26,172 nucleotides of DNA from JANWLD01 sp036276695 (GCA_036276695.1 DASUOI010000040.1:1-26172); one strand, 5' to 3'. Shown: positions 15,009 to 22,158, counted from the stretch's first letter. The notes: generated from the letters alone by a model not told the origin. Program-made: numbers and translations.

Positions 15009-15662
15009 TTATAGGACGTCTACGCCGTCATTGTCTTCGTTTTTGACAATGGTTACGGTGTTATTGGTTGTGTTGTTTGAATCTTTTGTAACACTGATAG
15101 CGGTGTTATTAGTGGTATTGTTTGAATCTTTGTTGAAACTGTCTTTGATGTATGTGTAATTTTTGGTCTCTTTGTTGAAACTGTCATTTATATAAGTTTT
15201 ATCATTATCTTGGTTAAAACTATCATTGATATAGGTATTCTTTACATCCACGTCAATGTCTTTGTTGAAACTTCCGTTTACGCTCTTGTCGATGTTCTTT
15301 ATGTTTGTGGTGTTCTTTGTAACATTAGTTGTGCTGGTATTGGTGTTGTTAAATGAATTTTTAATGCCGCTTGGAAGCGAATAGCTGGAGCTGCTCATGC
15401 TGGCTACGCCGGATCCTGAACTACCGCCGTTTTTACTGCTTTTTACCGGTTCGCTGCAGTTGCCTGCCGGAGGCACTACATTGTATGACGGACTGTTAGT
15501 TTGCTGTGTGTTTGCGGCAACGGCTCTTGCTACTTCGCCCTTTACCATAGACGTGACAATGATAGCGGAAGTCACGACTGCCGCGACGATTGATACGAAT
15601 ATTACTATTGCATTTATTAGTAAGGTGTTTTTGTGTTGAATAGCTTGATCATTATTGACCAT
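15009..15662 (-). CDS. Asn/Thr/Ser-rich repeat surface protein with N-terminal membrane anchor
   Basis: 217 aa. A single hydrophobic helix (about residues 16-40) follows a short polar N-terminus, so most of the chain should be outside. A Gly/Ser linker (74-95) leads to repeats built on S-F-N-K-D and Y-I-N/K-D: SFN occurs at 103, 131, 148, 161 and 175, with YINDSFN or YIKDSFN in the last three. A 14-residue duplication (KDSNNTTNNT) closes the array, then an acidic end. The periodic Asn/Asp pattern suggests a beta-solenoid or flexible fibre. Start ATG 15660-15662 has GAGGG 7 nt upstream, so translation is SD-led. A strong terminator follows. It is divergent from the LEA-like gene with a shared 225-bp control region. 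Function unknown; adhesion or spacing is a guess. Confidence 0.8.
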   Translation of the reverse strand: MVNNDQAIQHKNTLLINAIVIFVSIVAAVVTSAIIVTSMVKGEVARAVAANTQQTNSPSYNVVPPAGNCSEPVKSSKNGGSSGSGVASMSSSSYSLPSGIKNSFNNTNTSTTNVTKNTTNIKNIDKSVNGSFNKDIDVDVKNTYINDSFNQDNDKTYINDSFNKETKNYTYIKDSFNKDSNNTTNNTAISVTKDSNNTTNNTVTIVKNEDNDGVDVL

Positions 15663-15821
15663 AACATTTCCCTCTCTTATTTAGTTAGTCTTGTTTAAGG
15701 TCCCCCAACCTTACCTTGTATAAAACACTATAGTCTCGGGATTTCTTAAATAAAAGTGTAATATTTACAATTCAGCAAATAAATTTTATGCTTATGCTTT
15801 TTTATTAAGCACTAGTGTTAA

Positions 15822-15851
15822 TTGGACATATGTTCTCTTAGTTAGTATGTT
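15822..15851 (+). promoter_or_regulatory. Candidate promoter of the 22-residue repeat protein
   Basis: TTGGAC (15822-15827), 18-nt spacer, TATGTT (15846-15851). A start near 15858 gives a ~30-nt leader with AAGGAG located 6 nt before ATG 15888. On the minus strand TATAGT (15732-15727) is a possible -10 for the divergent repeat-protein gene. Confidence 0.45.
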
Positions 15852-15887
15852 ATAGACTGTAAGCATTAACATAAACAAGGAGAAAAA

Positions 15888-16460
15888 ATGTTAGCAAGAA
15901 TTATCAACGAAACTACGGATGCCGTGGTAGCGGCAGTTCAAGGTGTCGACGACATCTTAGATGCTGTAACCGGCACTGTTAAGGATCAGGTAATAAATGT
16001 TATACAAACCGGAGGGGATGTAGGCGGAAGCACCATAGAAGCAGTTGCGTCCGTAGCAGACGGAGCTGTTAAAGGCGCCGGTAAAGTCGGGGCATCCGTT
16101 ACAGATACAGCGTTTAATACTATGAGTGGCGTAGTAAAAGGCGTCAGCCAAATTGGCGGAAACGTAATTGAGGCTATAAGAGGCGGAGCCGAAGGCGTGG
16201 TCAAAGCCACGGCAGAAACCGGTGGTGATGTCGGCGGAGCGGCTGTCAAAGCCGTAGAAGGCTCAATAAAAGCAGCCGGGGATGTAGGAGCTGATACCTC
16301 CGAAGCAGCTAAAGCAGCAGTAGGCGGCGCTTTATCCGCAGCTACATCTGTTGGCGGAGATACTGCCAGCACAGTCCGTAACGCCCTTCTTTCAGCAGCT
16401 TCCCTTCCACGCGACGTTATAGAGGCAGCCGTCAAAGGTTCCGACGACGAAAAGAAATAA
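15888..16460 (+). CDS. Ala/Gly/Val-rich protein with six tandem 22-residue repeats (LEA/apolipoprotein-like)
   Basis: 190 aa, no signal peptide, no Cys, Trp or Tyr. After a 40-residue helical N-terminus come six repeats, each beginning with [TVI]-G-[GA]-[DNS]: residues 41-66 (22 plus a 4-residue insertion), 67-88, 89-110, 111-132, 133-154 and 155-176, then a charged tail (KGSDDEKK). Within each unit Ala/Val alternate with Lys/Glu as in an amphipathic helix. The 22 = 2 x 11 period is that of LEA group 3 proteins, synucleins and exchangeable apolipoproteins, which bind membranes or protect proteins when dry. Function here is inferred from the period alone. A strong AAGGAG site suggests high expression. 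No phasin or plant LEA signature is recognisable. Confidence 0.82.
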   Translation: MLARIINETTDAVVAAVQGVDDILDAVTGTVKDQVINVIQTGGDVGGSTIEAVASVADGAVKGAGKVGASVTDTAFNTMSGVVKGVSQIGGNVIEAIRGGAEGVVKATAETGGDVGGAAVKAVEGSIKAAGDVGADTSEAAKAAVGGALSAATSVGGDTASTVRNALLSAASLPRDVIEAAVKGSDDEKK

Positions 16461-16501
16461 TCTCTTAAGTCATATCAGGTATCAGGCACTCGCACTTCAG
16501 G

Positions 16502-16522
16502 TCGGTTAGTTCATTAACCCGA
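16502..16522 (+). terminator. Hairpin after the 22-residue repeat gene, possible terminator
   Basis: TCGGTTA, loop GTTCAT, TAACCCGA (7 bp with one bulged C). The following TTCATGTC is a poor T-run, so termination is uncertain. Confidence 0.35.
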
Positions 16523-16569
16523 TTCATGTCTGCTTTCATGCCTTATTAAGTTAACAGATATAGGTTATA

Positions 16570-16598
16570 TGGACTTTTTATAGTTTTTATGCTATAAT
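16570..16598 (+). promoter_or_regulatory. Promoter of the GGDEF gene, leaderless
   Basis: TGGACT (16570-16575), 17-nt spacer, TGC-TATAAT (16593-16598, extended -10), then exactly 6 nt to ATG 16605. The best leaderless promoter in the window. Confidence 0.75.
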
Positions 16599-16604
16599 AT
16601 ACAT

Positions 16605-17315
16605 ATGTCTAACAATATACCGTTAGTGGGCAGCGGGATACCTGTCTACTCAGCTAAGGAGCATGAGATTGCTTTAGGTATGAATGAAGGCGTCGATATA
16701 GGCCGGAACATGGCTGAAATAGACGAATATGGTATTCGAAACAGCGGCGGATTCCGAAGAGAAGGCCCTATTGAAGTCGCCCAAGCCCAGTATAGCGGTG
16801 AACCACTTGGTCTAGTAATGACTGATCTTGACGGGCTAAAAGCTATAAACGATGAATTAGGCCATCCGGAAGGAGATAAAATTATTAATAGAGCGCGGTC
16901 AGTATGGCGCGATATTGCAGAGGAATCAGAAGTTCGTATAGCGGTAGGACGTGTAGGGGGAGATGAGTTCGCTGCTATAGTCCATGGAGACGCGGAGCAA
17001 ACCCGTTCGATTGCCGAAGAATTCGAAAAAAGATATAGGGGTTATGTCGAAGATCCAAAAAATGAAGAATTAAGAAAAAGGGGTGTGACTACATCCATAG
17101 GCTATGCCAATCTTTCTGACGAGACAAATACCTTTGCTGAACTTATGCGTAAGGCAGACGAACGAATGTATGTTAATAAAATAGATAAACTAGGCGAGCT
17201 GCGCAGGCGTGATAGGCTTGCTTTGTTAGCTGCTAGAGGGATTATCAGCCTCTTTACCAACAAGCGGCTCAGGGACGCTCCAAAATACTGGCGTAAAATG
17301 GGTGTGCTAGATTAA
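16605..17315 (+). CDS. GGDEF-domain protein (probable diguanylate cyclase)
   Basis: 236 aa, soluble. The domain spans about residues 64-195: TDLDGLKAINDELGH (metal ligands Asp74/Asp76, then guanine-contacting N and D), the intact active-site GGDEF at 118-122 (VGGDEFAAIV), and the family end pattern TSIGYANL...ADERMYVNKI. This supports synthesis of cyclic di-GMP from two GTP. The RxxD inhibitory site normally five residues before GGDEF is not kept (RIAV instead), so product inhibition is probably absent. There is no sensor or membrane domain; the N-terminal ~60 residues and basic C-terminal ~40 residues are unassigned. No PilZ or EAL partner is in the window. Confidence 0.9.
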   Translation: MSNNIPLVGSGIPVYSAKEHEIALGMNEGVDIGRNMAEIDEYGIRNSGGFRREGPIEVAQAQYSGEPLGLVMTDLDGLKAINDELGHPEGDKIINRARSVWRDIAEESEVRIAVGRVGGDEFAAIVHGDAEQTRSIAEEFEKRYRGYVEDPKNEELRKRGVTTSIGYANLSDETNTFAELMRKADERMYVNKIDKLGELRRRDRLALLAARGIISLFTNKRLRDAPKYWRKMGVLD

Positions 17316-17317
17316 GC

Positions 17318-17323
17318 TATAAT
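17318..17323 (+). promoter_or_regulatory. -10 box TATAAT, leaderless GTG start
   Basis: AGCTATAAT ends exactly 6 nt before GTG 17330, which supports use of GTG as the start of the small membrane protein. Confidence 0.6.
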
Positions 17324-17329
17324 GTTTTT

Positions 17330-17557
17330 GTGGTTAGCAAAATTATTTTTATTTTCATCCTCGGCGCCGGTATTTTAATTGGCGCTCTTTTACTCAACTT
17401 TCTAGCTGGCAAACTAAATCTCAGCACTTGGTACGACTTCGTCAAAGACCCTGGCAATACTAATTTATTATCATATATATGGTTGTTTGCTATTTACCCT
17501 TTCGGGCTTGGTTTAACAGCTTATTTTATATCAAAATTCGTAGATATCGGGCAGTAG
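17330..17557 (+). CDS. Small two-helix membrane protein
   Basis: 75 aa starting at GTG. Two hydrophobic segments (about residues 4-25 and 47-69) are joined by a polar loop (NLSTWYDFVKDPGNTN). No family recognised. The next gene starts 15 nt after its stop but has its own TATAAT, which overlaps nothing coding. The GTG start is supported by the -10 box 6 nt upstream. Confidence 0.68.
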   Translation: MVSKIIFIFILGAGILIGALLLNFLAGKLNLSTWYDFVKDPGNTNLLSYIWLFAIYPFGLGLTAYFISKFVDIGQ

Positions 17558-17559
17558 GT

Positions 17560-17565
17560 TATAAT
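17560..17565 (+). promoter_or_regulatory. -10 box TATAAT, leaderless-type, DUF3048 gene
   Basis: TATAAT ends 7 nt before ATG 17573, between two closely spaced genes; no Shine-Dalgarno sequence. Confidence 0.6.
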
Positions 17566-17572
17566 CTTCTAG

Positions 17573-18586
17573 ATGAAGAAGTTAATCCGGAAGTTCAAAC
17601 GCTTAAGCCGCAAGAAGAAAATCATCGTTATTATTGCAGCCGCTGCAATTCTAGCTGGGATAGCTGCGCTAATATTAAACCTAGGTAAAGAAGAACCTGC
17701 CCAGCCAGAACCTCCGCAAAAGTTTTATTCCCAGCTAACCGGAAATGAAGTATCTGAAGAAATATCTAACAGGCCTGTCTTGGCGGTGATGATTGAAAAC
17801 TCTGAGGCAGCGCGCCCGCAGACAGGATTAGACTCAGCCGGGATTGTTTTTGAAGCGGTGACAGAAGGCGGTATCACCAGGTTCTTAGCTCTTTACCAGG
17901 AAGATATGCCGAAAGAAATCGGGCCTGTCAGAAGTGTCCGGCCACATTTCGTAAGCTGGTTATACGGATTTGATGCGTCCGTCGCCCATGTAGGCGGTAG
18001 CTTTAACGCCCTTCAGCTTGTTGAACAATTAAAGGCAAAGACATTGACTCAATTCACATATACCGAGCCTTATCGCAGGTCTTCAGAGCGCGCAGCCCCG
18101 CATAATGTCTATGCTTCTACTAAAGCGCTTCGTAGTCTCCAAGCTGAACTTGAATACGGCAAGAGTGAGTTTAGCGACATACCGAGAAGCGACGATTCTC
18201 CAGCCGAAATGCCCGATGCTAAAAAAATTAGCTTGGATTTCTCATCTCCTGCTTTCGCAGTGGAATTCCGATATAACAAAGAAAGCAATGCTTACACACG
18301 CTACCTAGCTGGAGCACCCCACGTAGACGCGTCAACAAACAAACCGATTACCGTTAAAAACGTGGTGGTGATTAAAGTAAAAGGCACGAACAGCGACACT
18401 ATAAAAGCAGTAGGCAAAGGCGAGGCTTGGGTGTTCAAGAACGGTACTTCCCAAAAAGTCCGCTGGGAGAAATCATCCCACGAGGGCAGAATTAAAATAG
18501 TAGATGAAATGGGTAATGAAGTCCCGCTAAATCGCGGCGATACCTGGATAGCCGCTTTGACAGAAAATAGAAAACCGCAATTTTAA
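17573..18586 (+). CDS. DUF3048 (YerB-like) membrane-anchored extracellular protein
   Basis: 337 aa. A very basic N-terminus (KKLIRKFKRLSRKKK) precedes one membrane helix (about 17-37) and a Pro/Glu linker, giving an N-in, C-out protein. The ectodomain starts with the DUF3048 hallmark NRPVLAVMIENSEAARPQTGLDSAGIVFEAVTEGGITRFLALY and continues with GPVRSVRPHFV, ending in the second DUF3048 subdomain (GEAWVFKNGTSQKVRWEKSS). Firmicute YerB is a lipoprotein of unclear role; here the lipobox is replaced by an uncleaved helix. Function unknown. Confidence 0.92.
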   Translation: MKKLIRKFKRLSRKKKIIVIIAAAAILAGIAALILNLGKEEPAQPEPPQKFYSQLTGNEVSEEISNRPVLAVMIENSEAARPQTGLDSAGIVFEAVTEGGITRFLALYQEDMPKEIGPVRSVRPHFVSWLYGFDASVAHVGGSFNALQLVEQLKAKTLTQFTYTEPYRRSSERAAPHNVYASTKALRSLQAELEYGKSEFSDIPRSDDSPAEMPDAKKISLDFSSPAFAVEFRYNKESNAYTRYLAGAPHVDASTNKPITVKNVVVIKVKGTNSDTIKAVGKGEAWVFKNGTSQKVRWEKSSHEGRIKIVDEMGNEVPLNRGDTWIAALTENRKPQF

Positions 18587-18595
18587 TTTATAAGC

Positions 18596-18601
18596 TATAA
18601 T
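18596..18601 (+). promoter_or_regulatory. -10 box TATAAT before the MgtC-like gene
   Basis: AGCTATAAT ends 9 nt before GTG 18611 with no Shine-Dalgarno sequence; consistent with a leaderless or near-leaderless mRNA. Confidence 0.5.
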
Positions 18602-18610
18602 TATTCTAAA

Positions 18611-19066
18611 GTGGAAGCAGATAACGATACGTTTACGATTCTTTCCCGGGTAGTTATAGCCCTTATTATAGGCGCAATTATCGGCATTGAGCGCGAAGTC
18701 AAACACAAACCGGCAGGTATCAGAACTCATATGTTAGTAGCCGGAGCTAGCGCATTGTTTTTACTCATAAATCAAGAGGTGGTAAATCAATTCTTAGTAG
18801 ATAGCTCCGCAAATGCGGTATCTGACCCTACCAGGATTATCCAAGCCATAGTTATTGGTGTTAGCTTCATAGGGGCCGGCACAATATTAAAAAGCGACCA
18901 CCAAAACACGATATTATACCTCACCACTGCGGCATCTATATTGTTCACGGCAGCCATAGGCATAGTCGTAGGCTTAGGCCTGTATATCCTAGCCGTCTCA
19001 CTTGCCGCCATAGTCGCGATAACTTTATTTGCCGTTGGTAAATTTGAGAAAAAGTTTTTAGACTAA
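18611..19066 (+). CDS. MgtC/SapB-family membrane protein
   Basis: 151 aa, four to five membrane helices, GTG start. The N-terminal half carries the family signature GAIIGIEREVKHKPAGIRTHMLVAGASALF (residues 21-50) and later VIGVSFIGAGTIL. The soluble C-terminal ACT-like domain found in some MgtC proteins is absent, as in short SapB-like members. Known relatives affect survival at low Mg2+ and modulate ATP synthase; the role here is not known. Lies between DUF3048 and the PiT-like gene, all plus strand. Confidence 0.92.
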   Translation: MEADNDTFTILSRVVIALIIGAIIGIEREVKHKPAGIRTHMLVAGASALFLLINQEVVNQFLVDSSANAVSDPTRIIQAIVIGVSFIGAGTILKSDHQNTILYLTTAASILFTAAIGIVVGLGLYILAVSLAAIVAITLFAVGKFEKKFLD

Positions 19067-19108
19067 AACATTTTATCAAAACATTAATTGCATTCTTTAA
19101 AAATCATG

Positions 19109-19114
19109 TACAAT
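19109..19114 (+). promoter_or_regulatory. -10 box TACAAT overlapping an upstream ATG of the PiT-like gene
   Basis: TACAAT overlaps the ATG at 19113 and ends 7 nt before GTG 19122. An mRNA starting after this box cannot include ATG 19113, so GTG 19122 is the favoured start. Confidence 0.5.
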
Positions 19115-19121
19115 GATGATT

Positions 19122-20069
19122 GTGCTCGGTTTAGAGTGGACCACTATTTGGATGATACTCGGTTTCACGTTTGCTGCATATTCAGTAGTAGCTAACGATA
19201 GTATTCAAACACTCGGAACATTTATAGCATCAAACAAACGTACCAAATGGTACATACTGTGGGGGTTCGCGGCCAGCATACTGATAATCACTTTAAGCTT
19301 AAGCTACATTTCTAATGGCGGAGATATCGCCTCCGGCCGGCTGGAAAAAATACCGTTCCAAGAAGTTCAGTGGTATCACGCGGTAGCTCCACTAGCTTTA
19401 GTAATCCTTACCCGAATAGGCATCCCCGTCTCCACCTCTCTTTTAGTCCTTAGCGCCTTCGCTTCTTCTTTAGTATTTGAAAGTATCCTGCTTAAATCGG
19501 CTCTTGGCTACGGTATAGCCGCGATAGCCGCTTACGTATTATGGGTAGTCATCTTTAGGTGGGACAACAAGTTCAGACCGGTTTCCAAAGAAAAAGAGTT
19601 CCAGTGGCGTGTTGCACAATGGACGGCAACGGCATTCCTATGGTACAGCTGGCTATCGCATGACATAGCAAACAGCGCTGTATTTTTGCCAAGGAACCTG
19701 AGCGTCATTCAATTTATACTTGTTATCGGGCTTTTCGTAGGATTTCTAGGCTACATACTTTATCGCCGAGGCGGCAAAATCCAGAACATAGTAATGGAAA
19801 AGTCGCACACCAACTACATACGAAGCGCCACTATAATTGACCTGACCTACGCGATAATTTTATTCATCTTTAAGGAAGCTAACAGCATACCCATGTCCAC
19901 AACCTGGGTTTTCATAGGTTTATTAAGCGGCCGGGAGCTGGCTATGGCTAGCCGTATTGCTCATTATAAATTTAAGAACGTCTTCCCTATCGTAGGAAAA
20001 GACTTACTGCGCTTATTGTTCGGGCTAGCGGTCTCAGTAGTTATAGCCCTTGCAATCCAAACGCTATAG
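19122..20069 (+). CDS. PiT-family inorganic phosphate permease-like protein
   Basis: 315 aa from GTG 19122 (ATGs at 19113 and 19116 would add three or two residues), 8-10 membrane helices. Both halves contain degenerate PHO4/PiT signatures: SVVANDSIQTLGTFIAS near the N-terminus (usual GANDxxNaxGT) and WLSHDIANSAVFLPR in the middle (usual HGxNDvanA.gP). GIPVSTSLLVLSAF and SIPMSTTWVFIGLLSGRE match the 'PvSTT...G' helices. The protein is shorter than typical PiT, and the second signature has lost its Gly-Asn, so transport of phosphate is likely but not certain. Its stop is 1 bp from the convergent sortase stop. Confidence 0.78.
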   Translation: MLGLEWTTIWMILGFTFAAYSVVANDSIQTLGTFIASNKRTKWYILWGFAASILIITLSLSYISNGGDIASGRLEKIPFQEVQWYHAVAPLALVILTRIGIPVSTSLLVLSAFASSLVFESILLKSALGYGIAAIAAYVLWVVIFRWDNKFRPVSKEKEFQWRVAQWTATAFLWYSWLSHDIANSAVFLPRNLSVIQFILVIGLFVGFLGYILYRRGGKIQNIVMEKSHTNYIRSATIIDLTYAIILFIFKEANSIPMSTTWVFIGLLSGRELAMASRIAHYKFKNVFPIVGKDLLRLLFGLAVSVVIALAIQTL

Positions 20070-20070
20070 C

Positions 20071-21027
20071 TTAAGATTTTGTAGACTCTTTAACCTTCCA
20101 ATACGAAGCAAAAACTACCGTGTTTTGGTCATAACGGCGGGTTATGTAATTAAAATCTCCGGCGCAGGTTATCAGGCGAAGTCCGGCATGGTCAATGTTG
20201 CCATAGACCGCTTCGGTCGGGAAATCTTTGTCCTGCGGGAACTGCTTTACCGCATCTACTTTAAACAGTACCGTTTTACCGTCCTTGCGCTCTACTTCTA
20301 CCGTCTGGCCTTTTTTAACCAAATGCAGACTGCCGAATACACCCAAGCCATGGTCTCTGTTAACGTGGCCAGCTATTACTGCCGGACCCTGCTCGCCCGG
20401 AGTCGGGCCGAATTTGTACCAGCCCGCTATATCGTAGTTTTCCGGCACTTCCAGCGTTTGGTCTTTGTTCTTACCGGCTTCGGTAAGTTTCGTGTCGATA
20501 TCCACCGCCGGTACACGCAGATGAGTTGGCTCTGACTCTGGCAAAAACTCATCTTTTTCCTGAGTAGGAGCCGGTGCGGTTAACAAGCTTTGGGCGCTTA
20601 ATTTGTTATTGTTTTTACCAAAAGGACTGCCAAATATCTGTCCTGTAGAATAAACCGTCCCAAATATACCCGAGGCTATAAAAACGGTAGAGAGAATTAA
20701 GTTCTTTTCAAATGCTAAATCTTTTTTAACGCTCTTTTTTGTTTTTTTGGATTTTCTGGCTGGAGTCTTTTTCTTATTAACTTTAAATGTCAGCTCCAGG
20801 CTGATTCTTCGGGTGATACGTATATTCAGCTTTTTAGCTTGTTTTTTACTGGTCCTTTTGGCAGTATTGGACTTCTTTTTGATTGCCGGCTTTTTAGTCG
20901 CTTTGGCTTTTGTTTTAGCCGAAGTAGTTTTCTTTACAGAAGGCTTTTTAGCTCGCGAAGAAGCAGACAACCGGCTGTTTTTGGCCGGTTGTCTTTTCTT
21001 TGTTTTGCTTCGCGTGCTCTTAGCCAC
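20071..21027 (-). CDS. Sortase (class E/F-like) with a long Lys-rich histone-H1-like N-terminal tail
   Basis: 318 aa, GTG start at 21027. Residues 1-105 are almost entirely Lys/Arg/Ala/Ser/Thr (e.g. AKATKKPAIKKK), then a membrane helix (about 108-127) and a Ser/Pro linker. The catalytic domain (165-312) has LEVPENYDIAGWYKFGPTPGEQGPAVIAGH with His221, LRLITCAG with Cys288, and RRYDQNTVVFA with Arg297/298, the sortase triad, in a layout like actinobacterial class E/F enzymes. It cleaves a sorting signal and attaches proteins to the envelope. The tail would lie in the cytosol. No Met occurs after the GTG, so the tail cannot be trimmed by choosing a later ATG. The adjacent upstream gene (35-nt gap) encodes a likely substrate. 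Confidence 0.93.
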   Translation of the reverse strand: MAKSTRSKTKKRQPAKNSRLSASSRAKKPSVKKTTSAKTKAKATKKPAIKKKSNTAKRTSKKQAKKLNIRITRRISLELTFKVNKKKTPARKSKKTKKSVKKDLAFEKNLILSTVFIASGIFGTVYSTGQIFGSPFGKNNNKLSAQSLLTAPAPTQEKDEFLPESEPTHLRVPAVDIDTKLTEAGKNKDQTLEVPENYDIAGWYKFGPTPGEQGPAVIAGHVNRDHGLGVFGSLHLVKKGQTVEVERKDGKTVLFKVDAVKQFPQDKDFPTEAVYGNIDHAGLRLITCAGDFNYITRRYDQNTVVFASYWKVKESTKS

Positions 21028-21061
21028 CTTTAAAGTATTCCTTTGAATTACTTTCTCGAAC

Positions 21062-22006
21062 TTAGGCGCCGAATTTGGTGAATCGGACTACACCGTAGGC
21101 TAGGCTTGCTAGTGAACCTATTAGGGTTACTGCTGCTGTAGCTATAGTAGCTGCATCGCCGCTACCAGCGTTAACGCCACCAGCCGGAGCATTTACTTGC
21201 TCTTCTTCTTCAACATCTGTTGAAGTAGGTGTTAGAGGAGTCCGTGGGGTTTCACCGTTTCCTTCTTCGTCATCGCAGTCAGTGTCAACAGTTACGGATG
21301 CAGCATTTTGTTCCCAGAAATTTGGAATGTTGCGCCCCGTTACGTAATCAGCTTCTGCTCCAACTACCCAGTAGAATACTTCTACGCTACCACCGTTATA
21401 ATCTTCTGGAAATGAAGCCGGAAGAGAGGTGTTAAAGTTATAATCCGGGCTGCCTTCAGACCATGAAATGCCATAGCTTAACGGAGTTAAGTTAGAAACT
21501 GCGCCTTCAAGTGCTCCGCAAACTACGTTGATATTAGGCTCAACACATCGCACATCTTTTGGCACCACATTACCAACTGATCCGTTGAAAGTACTTGGAT
21601 CACAAAAGTCAGACTTATCTTCTACTACGACATCAATATGGCTGATACCTTGGCAGCTTGAACCACCTTTGAGTCGTGTAACTGTTACTTGCTGAGTTCC
21701 CACTCCGGTTATTTGATAGCAACCATTTTCGTATGTCCCATTACCCAGAACACCTGAATGCTGATTACCACCAAACATATTACTACCACTCTTGATACAC
21801 ACACCCTTAACCACTTTGCCGGAACCGACATCGTGACTAACGGAATCCGCCGACCCACCGATGCTACCTGTTACGTTTGCATTTGTTCCTTTACAGTCAT
21901 CTGGGCTACCGTTTCCGTCTGCGTAGCTCGTTGGACTGTTTAAAGTAACGGAAAATGCTCCTACTGCAAAAACTGTTACCGTTGCTAATATTAATTTTTT
22001 TAACAT
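21062..22006 (-). CDS. Secreted, C-terminally anchored surface protein; probable sortase substrate
   Basis: 314 aa. Signal peptide: LKKLILATVTVFAVGAFSVTLNSPTSYA, cleavage probably after YADG or SYA near residue 29. The mature part is Gly/Ser/Asn/Val-rich with eight or more Cys spread through it (C38, C70, C96 and others), suggesting disulfides. A Thr/Pro/Glu linker (TPRTPLTPTSTDVEEEEQ) ends at NAPAGGVNAGSGD, followed by a hydrophobic helix (TIATAAVTLIGSLASLAYGVV) and a short basic tail (RFTKFGA): the layout of a cell-wall sorting signal, with APAGG where LPXTG would be. The gene directly precedes the sortase gene. Translation is SD-led (AAGGGAG, 10 nt spacing) from a long leader. Binding partner unknown. 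Confidence 0.85.
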   Translation of the reverse strand: MLKKLILATVTVFAVGAFSVTLNSPTSYADGNGSPDDCKGTNANVTGSIGGSADSVSHDVGSGKVVKGVCIKSGSNMFGGNQHSGVLGNGTYENGCYQITGVGTQQVTVTRLKGGSSCQGISHIDVVVEDKSDFCDPSTFNGSVGNVVPKDVRCVEPNINVVCGALEGAVSNLTPLSYGISWSEGSPDYNFNTSLPASFPEDYNGGSVEVFYWVVGAEADYVTGRNIPNFWEQNAASVTVDTDCDDEEGNGETPRTPLTPTSTDVEEEEQVNAPAGGVNAGSGDAATIATAAVTLIGSLASLAYGVVRFTKFGA

Positions 22007-22129
22007 AACACTATTTCTCCCTTATTAATTACTTACTTCCACCTCTGTTATTTGTAATTGTTTTGATGTTTTTGGATTTTTGTAATGTGCTAAACACCCT
22101 AGCTCATGATTTGCTTTGCCCAATAAAAA

Positions 22130-22146
22130 AGAGGGCCTAGCCCTCT
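22130..22146 (-). promoter_or_regulatory. Terminator-like hairpin at the extreme 5' end of the surface-protein mRNA
   Basis: Minus-strand AGAGGGC, loop TAG, GCCCTCT followed by a T-run of five to six. It begins only ~6 nt after the start predicted from the promoter at 22187-22159. It may be an attenuator or a 5' stabilising stem; the leader to ATG 22006 is ~146 nt. The rest of 22007-22321 shows only the promoter and AT-rich DNA. Confidence 0.65.
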
Positions 22147-22158
22147 GAGTTAATTGTT

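Noticed and set aside
13125..15744. Shared 11-mer TCTCGGGATTT at 13125-13135 and 15734-15744, possible operator
   Set aside because: Repeated 11-mers are expected many times by chance in 26 kb; the flanks do not align well.
15986..16435. Minus-strand 149-codon frame antisense to the 22-residue repeat gene
   Set aside because: Ala/Thr/Pro-rich antisense of a biased repeat gene; no start signals. A shadow frame.
20050..21046. Plus-strand frames antisense to the sortase (161, 99 and 64 codons)
   Set aside because: Antisense of a Lys-rich gene gives Phe/Leu-rich frames; the sortase triad on minus is unambiguous.
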